A stretch of DNA of 64,000 nucleotides, taken from Paenibacillus ginsengarvi (lineage in GTDB: Bacteria; Bacillota; Bacilli; Paenibacillales; NBRC-103111). Below the pieces are notes generated by a model. The model searched no databases. It was given only the letters and a program-made list of their open reading frames with translations, and was not told the origin of the DNA. Shown here in pieces: positions 1 through 8,905 of the stretch (positions are counted from its first letter, which is position 1; each line of letters starts with the position of its first letter). The position numbers were made by a program, and so were the translations under genes. The stretch spans positions 124,001-188,000 of the forward strand of contig NZ_RBAH01000005.1 in NCBI RefSeq assembly GCF_003626695.1, given 5' to 3'.

Positions 1-650
1 CTTACTTGCCGGGCCGCGTTGCGGAGAAGTACAGAAACTCCCGCATCGTCGTGTTTTCGACGGGCAACGTTTATCCGCTGACTCCAGTTCTATCCGGCGG
101 AGCGACGGAGAGCACGCCTCCGGGAGCGAACGGCGAATACGGCATGTCCTGCCTCGGCCGCGAGCGCGTATTCGAAAGCTTCTCGCACCGGTACGACATT
201 CCGATGGCGATTTACCGTTTGAACTACGCGATCGATCTCCGCTACGGCGTTTTGCTGGAAATCGCCAAGTCGGTGAAGGCGGGTCTTCCGGTCGACGTTT
301 CGATGGGACATTTCAACGTTGTATGGCAGGGCGACGCCAACGAATGGGCGATTCGCTGTCTGAACGTGTGCAGCACGCCACCGGCCGTCTTTAACATGTC
401 CGGTCCGGAAACGCTGTCGATGCGCTGGGTTGCCCACGAATTTGCGAAGCGGCTCGGCACGGAAGCGAACATCGTCGGACAGGAAGCCGATACGGCGCTC
501 CTCAGCAACTGCTCGAAGGCGCATAAAACGTTCGGATATCCGCGCGTAAGCACGCTGCAAATGATCGACTGGATCGCAGAGTGGGTGGATCAAGGCGGCC
601 AAACGTGGAACAAGCCGACCCACTTCCAGGAAAGAGAGGGGAAATATTAA
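1..650 (+). CDS. NAD(P)-dependent epimerase/dehydratase-like protein, 5' end outside window
   Basis: This is the C-terminal part (about 215 residues) of an extended short-chain dehydrogenase/epimerase. The open frame runs in from the window edge with no ribosome binding site at the internal TTG, so the gene starts upstream. The strand IVVFSTGNVYPL and the following EYGMSCLGRE segment match the core of nucleotide-sugar epimerases. The usual catalytic YxxxK reads YGMSC, so the lysine is a cysteine, which suggests altered chemistry or only a structural role. Only 3 nt separate its stop from the DapA-like gene downstream, so the two are probably co-transcribed. The substrate is unknown. Confidence 0.75.
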   Translation, partial: YLPGRVAEKYRNSRIVVFSTGNVYPLTPVLSGGATESTPPGANGEYGMSCLGRERVFESFSHRYDIPMAIYRLNYAIDLRYGVLLEIAKSVKAGLPVDVSMGHFNVVWQGDANEWAIRCLNVCSTPPAVFNMSGPETLSMRWVAHEFAKRLGTEANIVGQEADTALLSNCSKAHKTFGYPRVSTLQMIDWIAEWVDQGGQTWNKPTHFQEREGKY

Positions 651-653
651 GCG

Positions 654-1721
654 ATGAGCCGCAAACCTTTAAGCCCCGAGCAAATAAAGGCACTGCACGA
701 CGGACTCGTGATCCCCGCCCAGCCGCTTGCGCTTACCGAAGAGCGGAAGCTGGACGAAAAGCATCAGCGGGCGCTTACCCGTTACTATATCGCGGCGGGC
801 GCGGGCGGCGTAGCCGTCGGCGTTCACTCGACCCAATTCGAAATCCGCGAGCCGCAGCATAATTTGTACGAGCCGGTGCTTCGCCTCGCTGCCGAAGAGG
901 TAGACCGGGCCGGACTGGATCGTCCGTTCATTAAGGTGGCCGGTATTTGCGGGCCGACCGAGCAGGCGCTCCGCGAAGTGGATATCGCCGTCAGACTTGG
1001 CTATGACGCCGGTCTCGTCAGCATGGGCGGACTGAAGGAATGGACCGAGGAGCAGCATCTGGAGCGCATTCGCGCGGTTGCGGAGAAAATGCCGGTCATC
1101 GGCTTTTACTTGCAGCCTTCGGTCGGAGGACGCATTTTCAGCTACGACTTCTGGCGGCAATTGGCCGATATCGACGGCGTCGTGGCGATCAAGATGGCTC
1201 CGTTCAACCGGTACCAGACGATCGACGTCGTTCGCGCCGTCGCTTCCTCCAGCCGCAGCGACGAAATCGCGCTGTACACGGGTAATGACGACAATATCGT
1301 GAACGACCTGCTTACGACGTACCGGTTCACGATCGGCGGCAAGAAGGTCGAGAAGAAAATCGTCGGCGGCTTGCTCGGCCATTGGTGCGTCTGGACAAAG
1401 AAAGCGGTAGAGCTGCTTGAGGAAGTGAAGCAGGTGCGCGACAGCGCCACGATCTCATCCGAATGGCTCACCCGCAACATCGAAGTGACGGAAACGAACG
1501 CCGCCTTCTTCGATCCGGCCCATAACTTCGCGGGCTGCATTCCGGGCATTCACGAGGTGCTTCGCCGCCAAGGGCTGATGAAGGGCACGTGGTGCCTCAA
1601 TCCGCATGAAGTGATGTCTCCCGGCCAGTCCGAGGAGATCGACCGGATGTACCGCGAGTACCCGCATTTGAACGACGACGACTTCGTTCGCGAGCACTTG
1701 AACGAATGGCTTGCCGACTGA
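654..1721 (+). CDS. Dihydrodipicolinate synthase/N-acetylneuraminate lyase family aldolase
   Basis: 355 residues, somewhat longer than classical DapA (about 290). The Schiff-base lysine is visible in VAIKMAPFNRYQT and the catalytic tyrosine in GFYLQPS. The family makes or breaks C-C bonds next to a pyruvate-type keto acid through a lysine imine. This member sits behind an epimerase-like gene rather than lysine-biosynthesis genes, so I infer a catabolic sugar-acid or keto-acid aldolase/dehydratase, not DapA itself. The start ATG follows GAGAGGGG at 635-642. A terminator follows the gene. Confidence 0.8.
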   Translation: MSRKPLSPEQIKALHDGLVIPAQPLALTEERKLDEKHQRALTRYYIAAGAGGVAVGVHSTQFEIREPQHNLYEPVLRLAAEEVDRAGLDRPFIKVAGICGPTEQALREVDIAVRLGYDAGLVSMGGLKEWTEEQHLERIRAVAEKMPVIGFYLQPSVGGRIFSYDFWRQLADIDGVVAIKMAPFNRYQTIDVVRAVASSSRSDEIALYTGNDDNIVNDLLTTYRFTIGGKKVEKKIVGGLLGHWCVWTKKAVELLEEVKQVRDSATISSEWLTRNIEVTETNAAFFDPAHNFAGCIPGIHEVLRRQGLMKGTWCLNPHEVMSPGQSEEIDRMYREYPHLNDDDFVREHLNEWLAD

Positions 1722-1735
1722 CATAATAAGGATAG

Positions 1736-1763
1736 CGGACAGTGAACACGCTGTCCGTTTTTG
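1736..1763 (+). terminator. Intrinsic terminator after DapA-like gene
   Basis: CGGACAG and CTGTCCG form a 7-bp stem with an 8-nt loop, directly followed by TTTTTG. It closes the epimerase/DapA-like operon before the serine dehydratase genes. Confidence 0.75.
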
Positions 1764-1820
1764 TCCGTTTGGAATACAATATTAGCAGGACGATAGAGCG
1801 GAATGAGGGGTCAGCTAAAC

Positions 1821-2507
1821 ATGCGATTCAAAGACGTTTTTTCGATCATCGGTCCGGCTATGGTCGGACCGTCGAGCTCGCACACGGCGGGGGCGGTCCG
1901 GATCGGGCGCGTCGCGCGCCATATTCTCGGCGATTTGCCGGAGAAGGCGGACATTTTGTTTTACGGATCTTTCGCGGATACGTATCGCGGCCATGGCACA
2001 GATCTTGCCATCGTGGGCGGCTTGCTCGATTTCGATACGGACGATCCGCGCATCCCCTCTTCGCTCGCCATTGCCGAGCAGCTTGGCGTCGAGATCAACT
2101 TTGCACCGGGAAAGGGCCAGTTTCCGCACCCGAATACGGCGAAAATTATCGCCCGCCGGGGGGAGAGGGAAATTACTGTCATCGGCGCTTCGATCGGCGG
2201 CGGCAATATCGAAATGCTCGGCGTAAATGAATTCGATGTCAAGTTTACGGCCATGTATCCCACTTTGATATTGTTCCATAACGACCGGCCGGGCATGATC
2301 GCCGATGCGACCCGTGTGCTCAGCCGCGAGAACGTAAATATCGGACATATGTCGGTCGACCGGAAAGGGCGAAGCGGCGAAGCGCTCACCGTGATCGATA
2401 CCGACAATTCGCTGACGGACGACATCATCCGGGAAATCGCCGGCTTGGACACGGTTCGCGATGTAAGGCTTGTCGATTTGACGGCGGGAGGGGGCAGACC
2501 ATCATGA
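1821..2507 (+). CDS. sdaAB: L-serine dehydratase, iron-sulfur-dependent, beta subunit
   Basis: 228 residues with the start placed at ATG 1821 (MRFKDVFSIIGP), behind GAGGGG at 1805-1810; an in-frame ATG at 1803 has no such site. The motif GPAMVGPSSSHTAGAVRIG is the hallmark N-terminal segment of the small subunit, and the last 75 residues form an ACT domain (LILFHNDRPGMIADATRVL). With the alpha subunit it forms the [4Fe-4S] enzyme that deaminates L-serine to pyruvate and ammonia in the cytoplasm. The stop overlaps the sdaAA start in ATGA, indicating translational coupling. Confidence 0.93.
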   Translation: MRFKDVFSIIGPAMVGPSSSHTAGAVRIGRVARHILGDLPEKADILFYGSFADTYRGHGTDLAIVGGLLDFDTDDPRIPSSLAIAEQLGVEINFAPGKGQFPHPNTAKIIARRGEREITVIGASIGGGNIEMLGVNEFDVKFTAMYPTLILFHNDRPGMIADATRVLSRENVNIGHMSVDRKGRSGEALTVIDTDNSLTDDIIREIAGLDTVRDVRLVDLTAGGGRPS

Positions 2508-3481
2508 GATTTCGCACGCTGGAACAACTCGTCCTGCTATGCGAGCAAGAGCAAAAATCGCTGGGCCGGCTCATGCTGGAGGAACAGGCGAAGGAATCCG
2601 GCAAGGACGAACGTGAAGAATTTGCCAAAATGGCCGCTTATTACGATATTATGAAGGAAGCGGTCCGCAAGGGCTTAACCGAGGACACGACCTCCCGCAG
2701 CGGCTTGACCGGCCGCGACGCGCAGCGCGTTGCGAGCTATATGGAAGCGAATGAAACGGCGGTCGGCCCCATCGCCGCCGAAGCGATGGCGAATGCGCTG
2801 GCCGTCTCGGAAGTAAACGCCTCGATGGGACGTATTATCGCCACGCCGACCGCCGGCTCCTGCGGCATTATCCCCGGCGTATTCGTCAGCAGCCAGAAGC
2901 GGTTCGGCTGGGATGACGAGAAGATGACGTACGCGTTGTTCGCCGCCGGAGCGATCGGTTATGTGATTGCGAACAATTCGTTCGTCTCCGGCGCGGAAGG
3001 CGGCTGCCAGGCGGAGGTCGGATCGGCGATCGGCATGGCGGCCGGGGCGATGACGGAGCTGCGCGGCGGAACGCCGTCGCAGGTCGCTCACGCCGTCGGT
3101 CTGGCGCTGAAAAATACGCTCGGTCTCATCTGCGATCCGGTAGGCGGACTCGTGGAAATTCCGTGCATCGTGCGCAATGGCTTCGGCGCGGTCAACGCGC
3201 TTGCGGCGGCGGATATGGCGCTTGCCGGCGTTCGCAGCGTCATTCCTTCGGACGAGGTGATTCAGGTGATGCTGGAGGTTGGCACGAGCATGCCGGAGAA
3301 GCACCGCGAAACGGCGAAAGGCGGGCTTGCGCAAACGCCGACGGGCAAAAAAATTATGGACCAGCTGTATCGGAACGGATCGCAAAAGAAAACGTCGGCA
3401 CCGACGCCTGCGGCCGCATCCGCGGAAGTTTCCGACGGCTCGCTTACAGCCCGTTTGTCGGATGAAACGGAGAAGATGTAA
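2504..3481 (+). CDS. sdaAA: L-serine dehydratase, iron-sulfur-dependent, alpha subunit
   Basis: 325 residues. The catalytic large subunit is recognised by TPTAGSCGIIPG near residue 115, SGAEGGCQAEVGSA near 165, LICDPVGGLVEIPC near 208-220 and the cysteines these contain, several of which ligate the 4Fe-4S cluster in the family. It is coupled to sdaAB by a 4-nt overlap. The C-terminal 30 residues after RNGSQKK are Ala/Pro/Ser-rich and look like a disordered tail beyond the usual domain end. No substrate other than serine is suggested by the context. Confidence 0.93.
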   Translation: MRFRTLEQLVLLCEQEQKSLGRLMLEEQAKESGKDEREEFAKMAAYYDIMKEAVRKGLTEDTTSRSGLTGRDAQRVASYMEANETAVGPIAAEAMANALAVSEVNASMGRIIATPTAGSCGIIPGVFVSSQKRFGWDDEKMTYALFAAGAIGYVIANNSFVSGAEGGCQAEVGSAIGMAAGAMTELRGGTPSQVAHAVGLALKNTLGLICDPVGGLVEIPCIVRNGFGAVNALAAADMALAGVRSVIPSDEVIQVMLEVGTSMPEKHRETAKGGLAQTPTGKKIMDQLYRNGSQKKTSAPTPAAASAEVSDGSLTARLSDETEKM

Positions 3482-3562
3482 ACTAACGAAGCGGATTGTC
3501 CGAGGGGAATTTCAGGGGTTTGTTCTTGCGAGGGAATACCGGGCTATAAAGGAGGACGGCGA

Positions 3563-3643
3563 TTGCAGGCAAGCGGCGCCGCCGTCCCTATGCGTGATTC
3601 GTCCGGGCAGGAGGAGTCTTGCATGTTTTCGGGAATACATTAG
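3563..3643 (+). CDS. Possible 26-residue leader peptide upstream of the M20 amidohydrolase
   Basis: A TTG codon at 3563 lies 7 nt behind a strong AAAGGAGG (3548-3555) and opens a 26-codon frame (begins LQASGAAVPMRDSS). Its TAG stop at 3641-3643 overlaps the AGGAGGGGG binding site of the next gene. This suggests translational coupling or attenuation. A GGACGGCG/CGCCGTCC hairpin covers the start. I do not recognise the peptide, and it could be a chance frame. Confidence 0.35.
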   Translation: MQASGAAVPMRDSSGQEESCMFSGIH

Positions 3644-3660
3644 GAGGGGGATTATAATAT

Positions 3661-4848
3661 ATGGGACAAGCATCCGCGTTTCAGCCGCTGCTTGAGGCAG
3701 GCAAGCGATTGGAGCAAGAGCTCATCTCGTTTCGGCGCGATTTGCACCGTTACCCCGAGCTGAGCATGGAGGAGTCGGAGACGGCTGCGAAGGTTGCCGA
3801 CCGCTTACGGGCGCTGGGCAACGACGTGAAGACCGGCGTCGGAGGACACGGCGTAGTAGCCGAACTGGCAGGAGCAAAGCCGGGACGACTGATCGCGCTG
3901 CGCGCCGATATGGATGCGCTTCCGATCATGGAGGAAAGCGGCGAGCCGTTCGCATCCACCCGGCCGGGCGTCATGCACGCCTGCGGCCACGATGCGCATA
4001 CGGCCATCCTGCTCGGAGCGGCAACCTTGCTGGCGGAGCGGAAGGAGCAGCTTTCGGGCCGCGTGCGCTTCCTGTTCCAGTCGGCCGAGGAGATCAACCG
4101 GGGCGCCCGGCTCATGATCGAGCAGGGCGTTCTGGACGGCGTCGACGAAATATACGGGCTGCACAATTTGCCGACGCTCGCGGCAGGCAAAGTTGCGACG
4201 CGTTACGGCTCGCTGATGGGCTCCGTGGACCGCATCGAAATAGCGCTGACCGGCAAGGGCGGACACGGCGCCATTCCGGATCAGAGCATCGACCCGGTCG
4301 TAGCCGCATCGGCTATCGTGATGGGGCTTCAGTCTGCGGTAAGCCGGGAAATATCTCCGTTCGATCCGGTCGTCGTGACGATCGGCAGCCTGCAAGCCGG
4401 CGATACGTACAACGTGATTCCGCACCGGTCCTCGCTCGTCGGAACGATTCGCACGTTCTCGCCGAACGTTCAAGCGTCCATGAAGGAACGGGTTACCCGA
4501 ATCGCCGGAAAGATCGCGGAGGCGTACCGCTGCACCGCGGTGGTCGAGTATACGGAAATGACCCCCGTGCTCGTCAGCGATGATGACTGCGTATCCCACG
4601 TTATACGTACCGTAGAGGAAACGATCGGAGAGGACAACCGGGTCGAGGCCGCGCCGACACTGGCCGGCGAAGACTTCTCGCTGTACTTGCAGCGAGTGCC
4701 GGGCTGCTTTTTCTGGCTCGGCTCCGGACCGCAGGAAGGGGCGGAGCAATCGTACGGTCTGCATCATCCGAAGTTTCGCATCCAAGAGTCGTGTCTGCCG
4801 CTCGGAGCTTCCCTGCTCGCGGCTGTCGCGGCGAACCGTTTGAAATAG
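3661..4848 (+). CDS. M20 family amidohydrolase (N-acyl-amino acid/hippurate hydrolase type)
   Basis: 395 residues, full length for the M20D group. The two-metal site is recognisable: MHACGHDAHTAIL (around residue 103-115), SAEEINRGARLM with the catalytic glutamate, and a C-terminal ALAGEDFSLYLQ. GHGAIPDQSIDP marks the dimerisation domain. The family hydrolyses N-acyl or N-aminoacyl amide bonds, releasing a free amino acid. ATG 3661 follows AGGAGGGGG. The downstream regulator-like gene begins 98 nt later and could control it. The exact substrate cannot be read from the sequence. Confidence 0.88.
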   Translation: MGQASAFQPLLEAGKRLEQELISFRRDLHRYPELSMEESETAAKVADRLRALGNDVKTGVGGHGVVAELAGAKPGRLIALRADMDALPIMEESGEPFASTRPGVMHACGHDAHTAILLGAATLLAERKEQLSGRVRFLFQSAEEINRGARLMIEQGVLDGVDEIYGLHNLPTLAAGKVATRYGSLMGSVDRIEIALTGKGGHGAIPDQSIDPVVAASAIVMGLQSAVSREISPFDPVVVTIGSLQAGDTYNVIPHRSSLVGTIRTFSPNVQASMKERVTRIAGKIAEAYRCTAVVEYTEMTPVLVSDDDCVSHVIRTVEETIGEDNRVEAAPTLAGEDFSLYLQRVPGCFFWLGSGPQEGAEQSYGLHHPKFRIQESCLPLGASLLAAVAANRLK

Positions 4849-4946
4849 CGGGGAACAGAATAGGCGCTCTGCCAAGCCGCATGATCTTCGGAGCATGTTT
4901 TCCAGCTTGCAGGCGCATCTAAAATGTCACATCTGGAGGCTGAACC

Positions 4947-6293
4947 ATGGCCGAAACGAACATAGCTCCGATCGCCAAAGGTATCGCCATCGGGATCATC
5001 GGGCCCGAGCCGCTCGTCGAAAAAATGAACCATTGCCTGAAAGGCTTCCCGTCATTCGATCCGATCACCCGCGCATACAGTCTCGAGGACGAAGCGCCCG
5101 AGCTGGCCCGCGAGCTGATGGATCATGTGGAAGTGCTGCTTTTTTCCGGACCGGTTCCCTACAGGCTTGCTGTCGAACGGCTAAGCTTCAAAATCCCGGT
5201 TCACTACGTGCGCCTGTCGGGCACCGGCCTGTACCGGGCGCTGTACCGGATCGGGCGGCGGAACGGATTAACGGAGCTGTCCGTCGACACGTTGTCCAAA
5301 CAGTCGCTGGAGCAGGCATTCCGCGAGCTGGGGGAGACCTACCAAGGAACGGTTCACTATCCGGGCTCGGAATTCGAATCGAAGGAAGCCTTGATCGACT
5401 TCCACGCGGAGCAGTACCGCTTAGGCAAGGCGAAGGCGGCGCTGACGAGCGTCGGCTCCGTATCCGCCGCGCTTTCGGAGCTGGGGATTCCGAACGAATG
5501 GGTGCTGCCGACTGATCAGGACATCATCGTCGCGCTGGAACGATCGCTGTTGTCGTCGGAGACGCGGCGCAGCAAGGAATCGCAGATCGTCGTCGGGTTT
5601 ATTCATGTGGACGAGTTCGACCGGCTGGCCAAAAAGAAAACGTCCGAGCATGAAGTGCAGCGGCTAAAGCTCGATATTCACCGGATGCTGCTTGGTTATG
5701 TGGAGTCGCTCGACGGCCATCTGACTCATCTGGGCGGAAACGAATATTTGTTCATTACGACCCGCGGCATATTTGAGCGGGAAACCGGCGGCTACAAATC
5801 GATCCCGCTGGCTCGCGTCGTAGAAAAATATTACGGCCTGAGCTTAAGCATCGGCATCGGCTTCGGCCGTTCGGCCAACGAGGCCGGCACGCACGCCAGG
5901 CTGGCGCTGCGCAATTCGAAGGAGAGCGGCGGCGACATCTGCTTCATCGTGCGCGAGGATAAAAGCGTAATTGGACCGCTCGAGATGACCCAGCCGCACG
6001 AGTACGACTTGTCGCTGATCGACGCCAACCTGCTGAAGCGCGCCGAGGAGGCGGGGCTGACGTCCGGCTATTTAAGCAAGCTGGTCGCCCATGTGACGAG
6101 ATTCGGTAAAACGGACTACACGGCGCAGGAGCTGGCGAACGTGCTCGACGTTACCGTTCGCAGCACGCACCGGTTTTTGCTTGCCTGGCTCGATTCCGGC
6201 CTGATCGACATCATCGGCGAGGAGAAGGGCAAGTCGAAAGGGCGGCCGAAGCAAATATACCGGCTGTCGTTTTTGAGCGAGCTCGTCCGGTAA
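4947..6293 (+). CDS. Probable transcriptional regulator with degenerate GGDEF-like domain and C-terminal HTH
   Basis: 448 residues, soluble. The N-terminal 200 residues look like a ligand-sensing domain. Residues about 210-355 resemble a nucleotide-cyclase fold (LSLSIGIGFGRSANEAGTHARLAL, HLTHLGGNEYLFITT), with no intact GGDEF signature and hence probably no diguanylate cyclase activity. The end (YTAQELANVLDVTVRSTHRFLLAWLD, then a basic KGKSKGRPKQIYR) is a helix-turn-helix. ATG follows GGAGG at 4937. It is adjacent to the M20 hydrolase on the same strand and may respond to its substrate or product. No close named family was recognised. Confidence 0.55.
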   Translation: MAETNIAPIAKGIAIGIIGPEPLVEKMNHCLKGFPSFDPITRAYSLEDEAPELARELMDHVEVLLFSGPVPYRLAVERLSFKIPVHYVRLSGTGLYRALYRIGRRNGLTELSVDTLSKQSLEQAFRELGETYQGTVHYPGSEFESKEALIDFHAEQYRLGKAKAALTSVGSVSAALSELGIPNEWVLPTDQDIIVALERSLLSSETRRSKESQIVVGFIHVDEFDRLAKKKTSEHEVQRLKLDIHRMLLGYVESLDGHLTHLGGNEYLFITTRGIFERETGGYKSIPLARVVEKYYGLSLSIGIGFGRSANEAGTHARLALRNSKESGGDICFIVREDKSVIGPLEMTQPHEYDLSLIDANLLKRAEEAGLTSGYLSKLVAHVTRFGKTDYTAQELANVLDVTVRSTHRFLLAWLDSGLIDIIGEEKGKSKGRPKQIYRLSFLSELVR

Positions 6294-6372
6294 GTCGGCG
6301 GTTTTGATCTGGCGCAAGTGAAAGATCGAAAAAAAAGGCGAACGGGATCGTAAGAAAAGGCAATATTTCCGC

Positions 6373-6410
6373 AGCCTCTCTTTGGTATAGTTACTTAAGA
6401 GAACGAGGCT
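6373..6410 (+). other. Hairpin in the leader of the oxidoreductase gene
   Basis: AGCCTC at 6373 pairs with GAGGCT ending at 6410, extended by CTCTT/AAGAG. TATAGT lies in the loop. No U-tract follows, so it is not a convincing terminator. It may be a promoter region or a leader structure in the 202-nt gap. Confidence 0.3.
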
Positions 6411-6495
6411 TCCTTACCCGCATTGTAGCTCTGGCTTCACTTTGCGGGGATATTTTGCGAAGTGTCGGAACGTTAAACGAAGGAGGTGCGTTCCT

Positions 6496-7401
6496 TTGTC
6501 GAACGCATTGAGAATCGGGATTATCGGACTCGATACGTCCCATGTTACCGCTTTTACCCAACTGTTAAATGATCCGGCCCAAACGTATCATGTGCCCGGC
6601 GGCAAAGTTGTTGTTGCGTTTCCGGGAGGCTCTCCCGACTTCGCGCTAAGCATTTCGCGCGTACAAGGGTTCACGGACAAGCTTCGCGACGAGCATGGCG
6701 TACAAATCGTCGACTCGGTGGAGCAAGTAGCCGAGCAAAGCGATGCGATTCTGCTTGAGTCGGTCGACGGACGTGTGCATTTGGAGCAGTTTGCCAAAAT
6801 TGCGCCGTATGGCAAGCCGGTATTTATCGATAAGCCGCTCGCCGTATCGTCGGAGGACGCGAAGCAAATCGCCGCACTTGCGGCCAAGCATGGCATCGCG
6901 GTCATGAGTACGTCGGCGCTTCGTTACGCCGAAGGATTGTCCGAGGTACTCCGTAACGGTGAGAAAGGCGCGGTTATCGGCGTCGATGCGTACGGGCCGA
7001 TGGCGATTGAGCCTACGCAGCCGGGTTATTTCTGGTATGGCATCCATACCGTCGAGATGGTATTTGCCGTCCTTGGTAAAGATTGCGTCGACGTGACCGT
7101 CACGACGAACGACGATTACGACGTGATCGTCGGACGCTGGGCGGATGGCCGGATCGCTACGGTGCGGGGCAACCGGAAGGGCAACAATGCGTTCGGTGCC
7201 GTCGTGCATCGCGAGAAGGGCAGCCAATTCGTCGACATTTATTCGCATTCGAAGCCGTATTATGCGAGCCTGCTGGAGCGGATCGTGCCGATGTTCAAGG
7301 GAGAAGGCGCGGCAATCGATTTTGCGGAAACGATCGCGGTCATCCGGTTTATCGAAGCGGCCAACGAAAGCCGCGAGCACGGCAACACCGTGGCTCTGTA
7401 A
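6496..7401 (+). CDS. Gfo/Idh/MocA family oxidoreductase
   Basis: 301 residues. The start is TTG 6496, 8 nt after AAGGAGGT (6480-6487), giving LSNALRIGIIGLDTSHVTAF. The Rossmann nucleotide-binding strand (IGIIGLDTSH) and the PVFIDKPLAVSSEDAKQI motif around residue 110 place it in the NAD(P)-dependent sugar/inositol dehydrogenase superfamily, with KP as the conserved lysine-proline of the active site. GLDTSH in place of GxGxxG is common in one subgroup of these proteins. It is followed by a good terminator, so it is probably monocistronic. Confidence 0.82.
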   Translation: MSNALRIGIIGLDTSHVTAFTQLLNDPAQTYHVPGGKVVVAFPGGSPDFALSISRVQGFTDKLRDEHGVQIVDSVEQVAEQSDAILLESVDGRVHLEQFAKIAPYGKPVFIDKPLAVSSEDAKQIAALAAKHGIAVMSTSALRYAEGLSEVLRNGEKGAVIGVDAYGPMAIEPTQPGYFWYGIHTVEMVFAVLGKDCVDVTVTTNDDYDVIVGRWADGRIATVRGNRKGNNAFGAVVHREKGSQFVDIYSHSKPYYASLLERIVPMFKGEGAAIDFAETIAVIRFIEAANESREHGNTVAL

Positions 7402-7411
7402 CGTAACGCTG

Positions 7412-7450
7412 GGAGAGGACGGGCGAAGATCGAAGCCCGCCCTCTTTTTT
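7412..7450 (+). terminator. Intrinsic terminator after oxidoreductase
   Basis: GAGGACGGGCG and the later GCCCGCCCTC form a long stem around a short A/T-rich loop, followed by TTTTTTTCTTC. Confidence 0.8.
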
Positions 7451-7804
7451 TCTTCATTCAACTCGATAGCGGTCTTTTGGACACGCTAAATGAACTTGAC
7501 TCAGGAGTCGTACAGGGATAGAGGTCTTTATGGACGCTTATTTTTACTTAAATGGTTTCTCGTGGCTGTTTCGGGTGGAATAGGAGTCTCTAACACATTC
7601 TATTTTTCCAAAACTAGTATTTATCGTCGAAATAAGAGACTCTAGAGACTGCTATATGCAGTAATTCCGGCAAGTCTGAAGGAATGTAGCTTGACTTGTA
7701 TATCAAATAGATTTAGTTTAATAGTAGCTGCGTAGATAGCCTAAAAGACGATTGTTATGCATACATGTATATATCATGAATATAACTGGGGAGGGCGCTC
7801 TCGC
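7451..7804 (+). other. 354-nt intergenic region with short repeats and a possible promoter
   Basis: There is no gene here. The stretch is clearly more A/T-rich than its neighbours. It holds a repeated AGAGACT/AGTCTCT motif (GGAGTCTCTAA at about 7590 and GAGACTCTAGAGACT at about 7638-7652) that could fold back on itself. TTGACT at about 7693, followed 17 nt later by TAGTTT, is a weak promoter candidate for the hydrolase gene. I see nothing else. Confidence 0.4.
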
Positions 7805-8854
7805 GTGGGTTACACACTGGAGCAGTTGAAGCGTGACGGTATACCGAAGCTGCTGAACGGCATTGCCGACCGGGACGGTTGGGAAGCGAAGCGGAAGGAG
7901 ATCAAGGCCCGCTGGGAGGCGTTTATCGGCGGCTTGCCCGAACTGGTTCCGCTAAGGTATGACGTACTGGCAGAGGAAGAGGAGGAAAGGCACAGGCGTG
8001 TGCATCTGCGTTACGATACGGCTTACGGCGATTCCGTAACCGCTTTCCTGTTGATTCCGAAAGACGGCCTGCGGAATGCAGACGGTAAAATGCCTGCCAT
8101 CATGGCGCTGCATCAGACGGCGAATGAAGGCAAAGCCGAAATCTGTCTGCCGACGGGCAAGAAAAACCGGCGTTACGGCTACGAGCTGGCGAACCGGGGC
8201 TATGTCGTGCTTGCGCCGGATACGATCACGGCCGGAGAGCGCGTCTACGAGGGAGCATCGCCGTTTCAGACCGCTCCCTTTTACGAGAAGTACCCTGAAT
8301 GGTCGGCCGTCGCCAAAATGATCGCCGATCATCGGCAGGGCATCGACCTGCTCGTTTCGCTGGAGGAGGTGGATGCGGCGAATATCGGCGCGATCGGCCA
8401 TTCTCTCGGCGGCTATAACGCGTTTTTCCTCGCGGGCGCGGATGAGCGTATCCGGGCCGTCGTCTCCAGCTGCGGCTTCGCGACATTCACGGGAGACGAG
8501 AAGCCGAACCGGTGGGGGAGGCGCGACTGGTTTTCGCACATCCCGGCCGTTACCGACGAGCTGGAGCAGGGGCGGGTGCCGTTCGAATGGCACGAGATCG
8601 CCGCGCTTGCGGCGCCGACGCCTTTCTTCAACTGGAGCGGCCAAGCGGATGCAATATTCCCGCATTGGGAGCCGATTGCCGAGGCGATGCGGGATTTGCG
8701 CGGACTGTACGAATGGCTCGGAGAGCCGGAGCGGATGTTATCGCTGGACGGAACGAGCGGGCACGATTTCCCCACGCCTGTGCGGGCGGCCGCCTACGAA
8801 TTTTTCGATATGTGGCTGCACGCCAGCTCGGTCACCGGGCAAACAGGAGAATAG
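7805..8854 (+). CDS. Alpha/beta hydrolase, dienelactone hydrolase/acetyl xylan esterase-like
   Basis: 349 residues, starting at GTG 7805 behind GGGGAGGG (7789-7796); an upstream ATG at 7757 lacks a binding site. The nucleophile elbow is GHSLGG (in AIGHSLGGYNAFF). The likely acid is the aspartate of QADAIFPHWEP, and the likely base is the histidine of GTSGHDFPTPV near the end. There is no signal peptide, so it acts inside the cell. It probably removes ester groups from a sugar or small organic substrate. The next gene follows after about 50 nt on the same strand, so an operon is likely. Confidence 0.8.
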   Translation: MGYTLEQLKRDGIPKLLNGIADRDGWEAKRKEIKARWEAFIGGLPELVPLRYDVLAEEEEERHRRVHLRYDTAYGDSVTAFLLIPKDGLRNADGKMPAIMALHQTANEGKAEICLPTGKKNRRYGYELANRGYVVLAPDTITAGERVYEGASPFQTAPFYEKYPEWSAVAKMIADHRQGIDLLVSLEEVDAANIGAIGHSLGGYNAFFLAGADERIRAVVSSCGFATFTGDEKPNRWGRRDWFSHIPAVTDELEQGRVPFEWHEIAALAAPTPFFNWSGQADAIFPHWEPIAEAMRDLRGLYEWLGEPERMLSLDGTSGHDFPTPVRAAAYEFFDMWLHASSVTGQTGE

Positions 8855-8905
8855 AGATTGCGGCCGGAACCGATCCGGCGTTCGGACAAGGGGAGGCGCG
8901 AGCGA

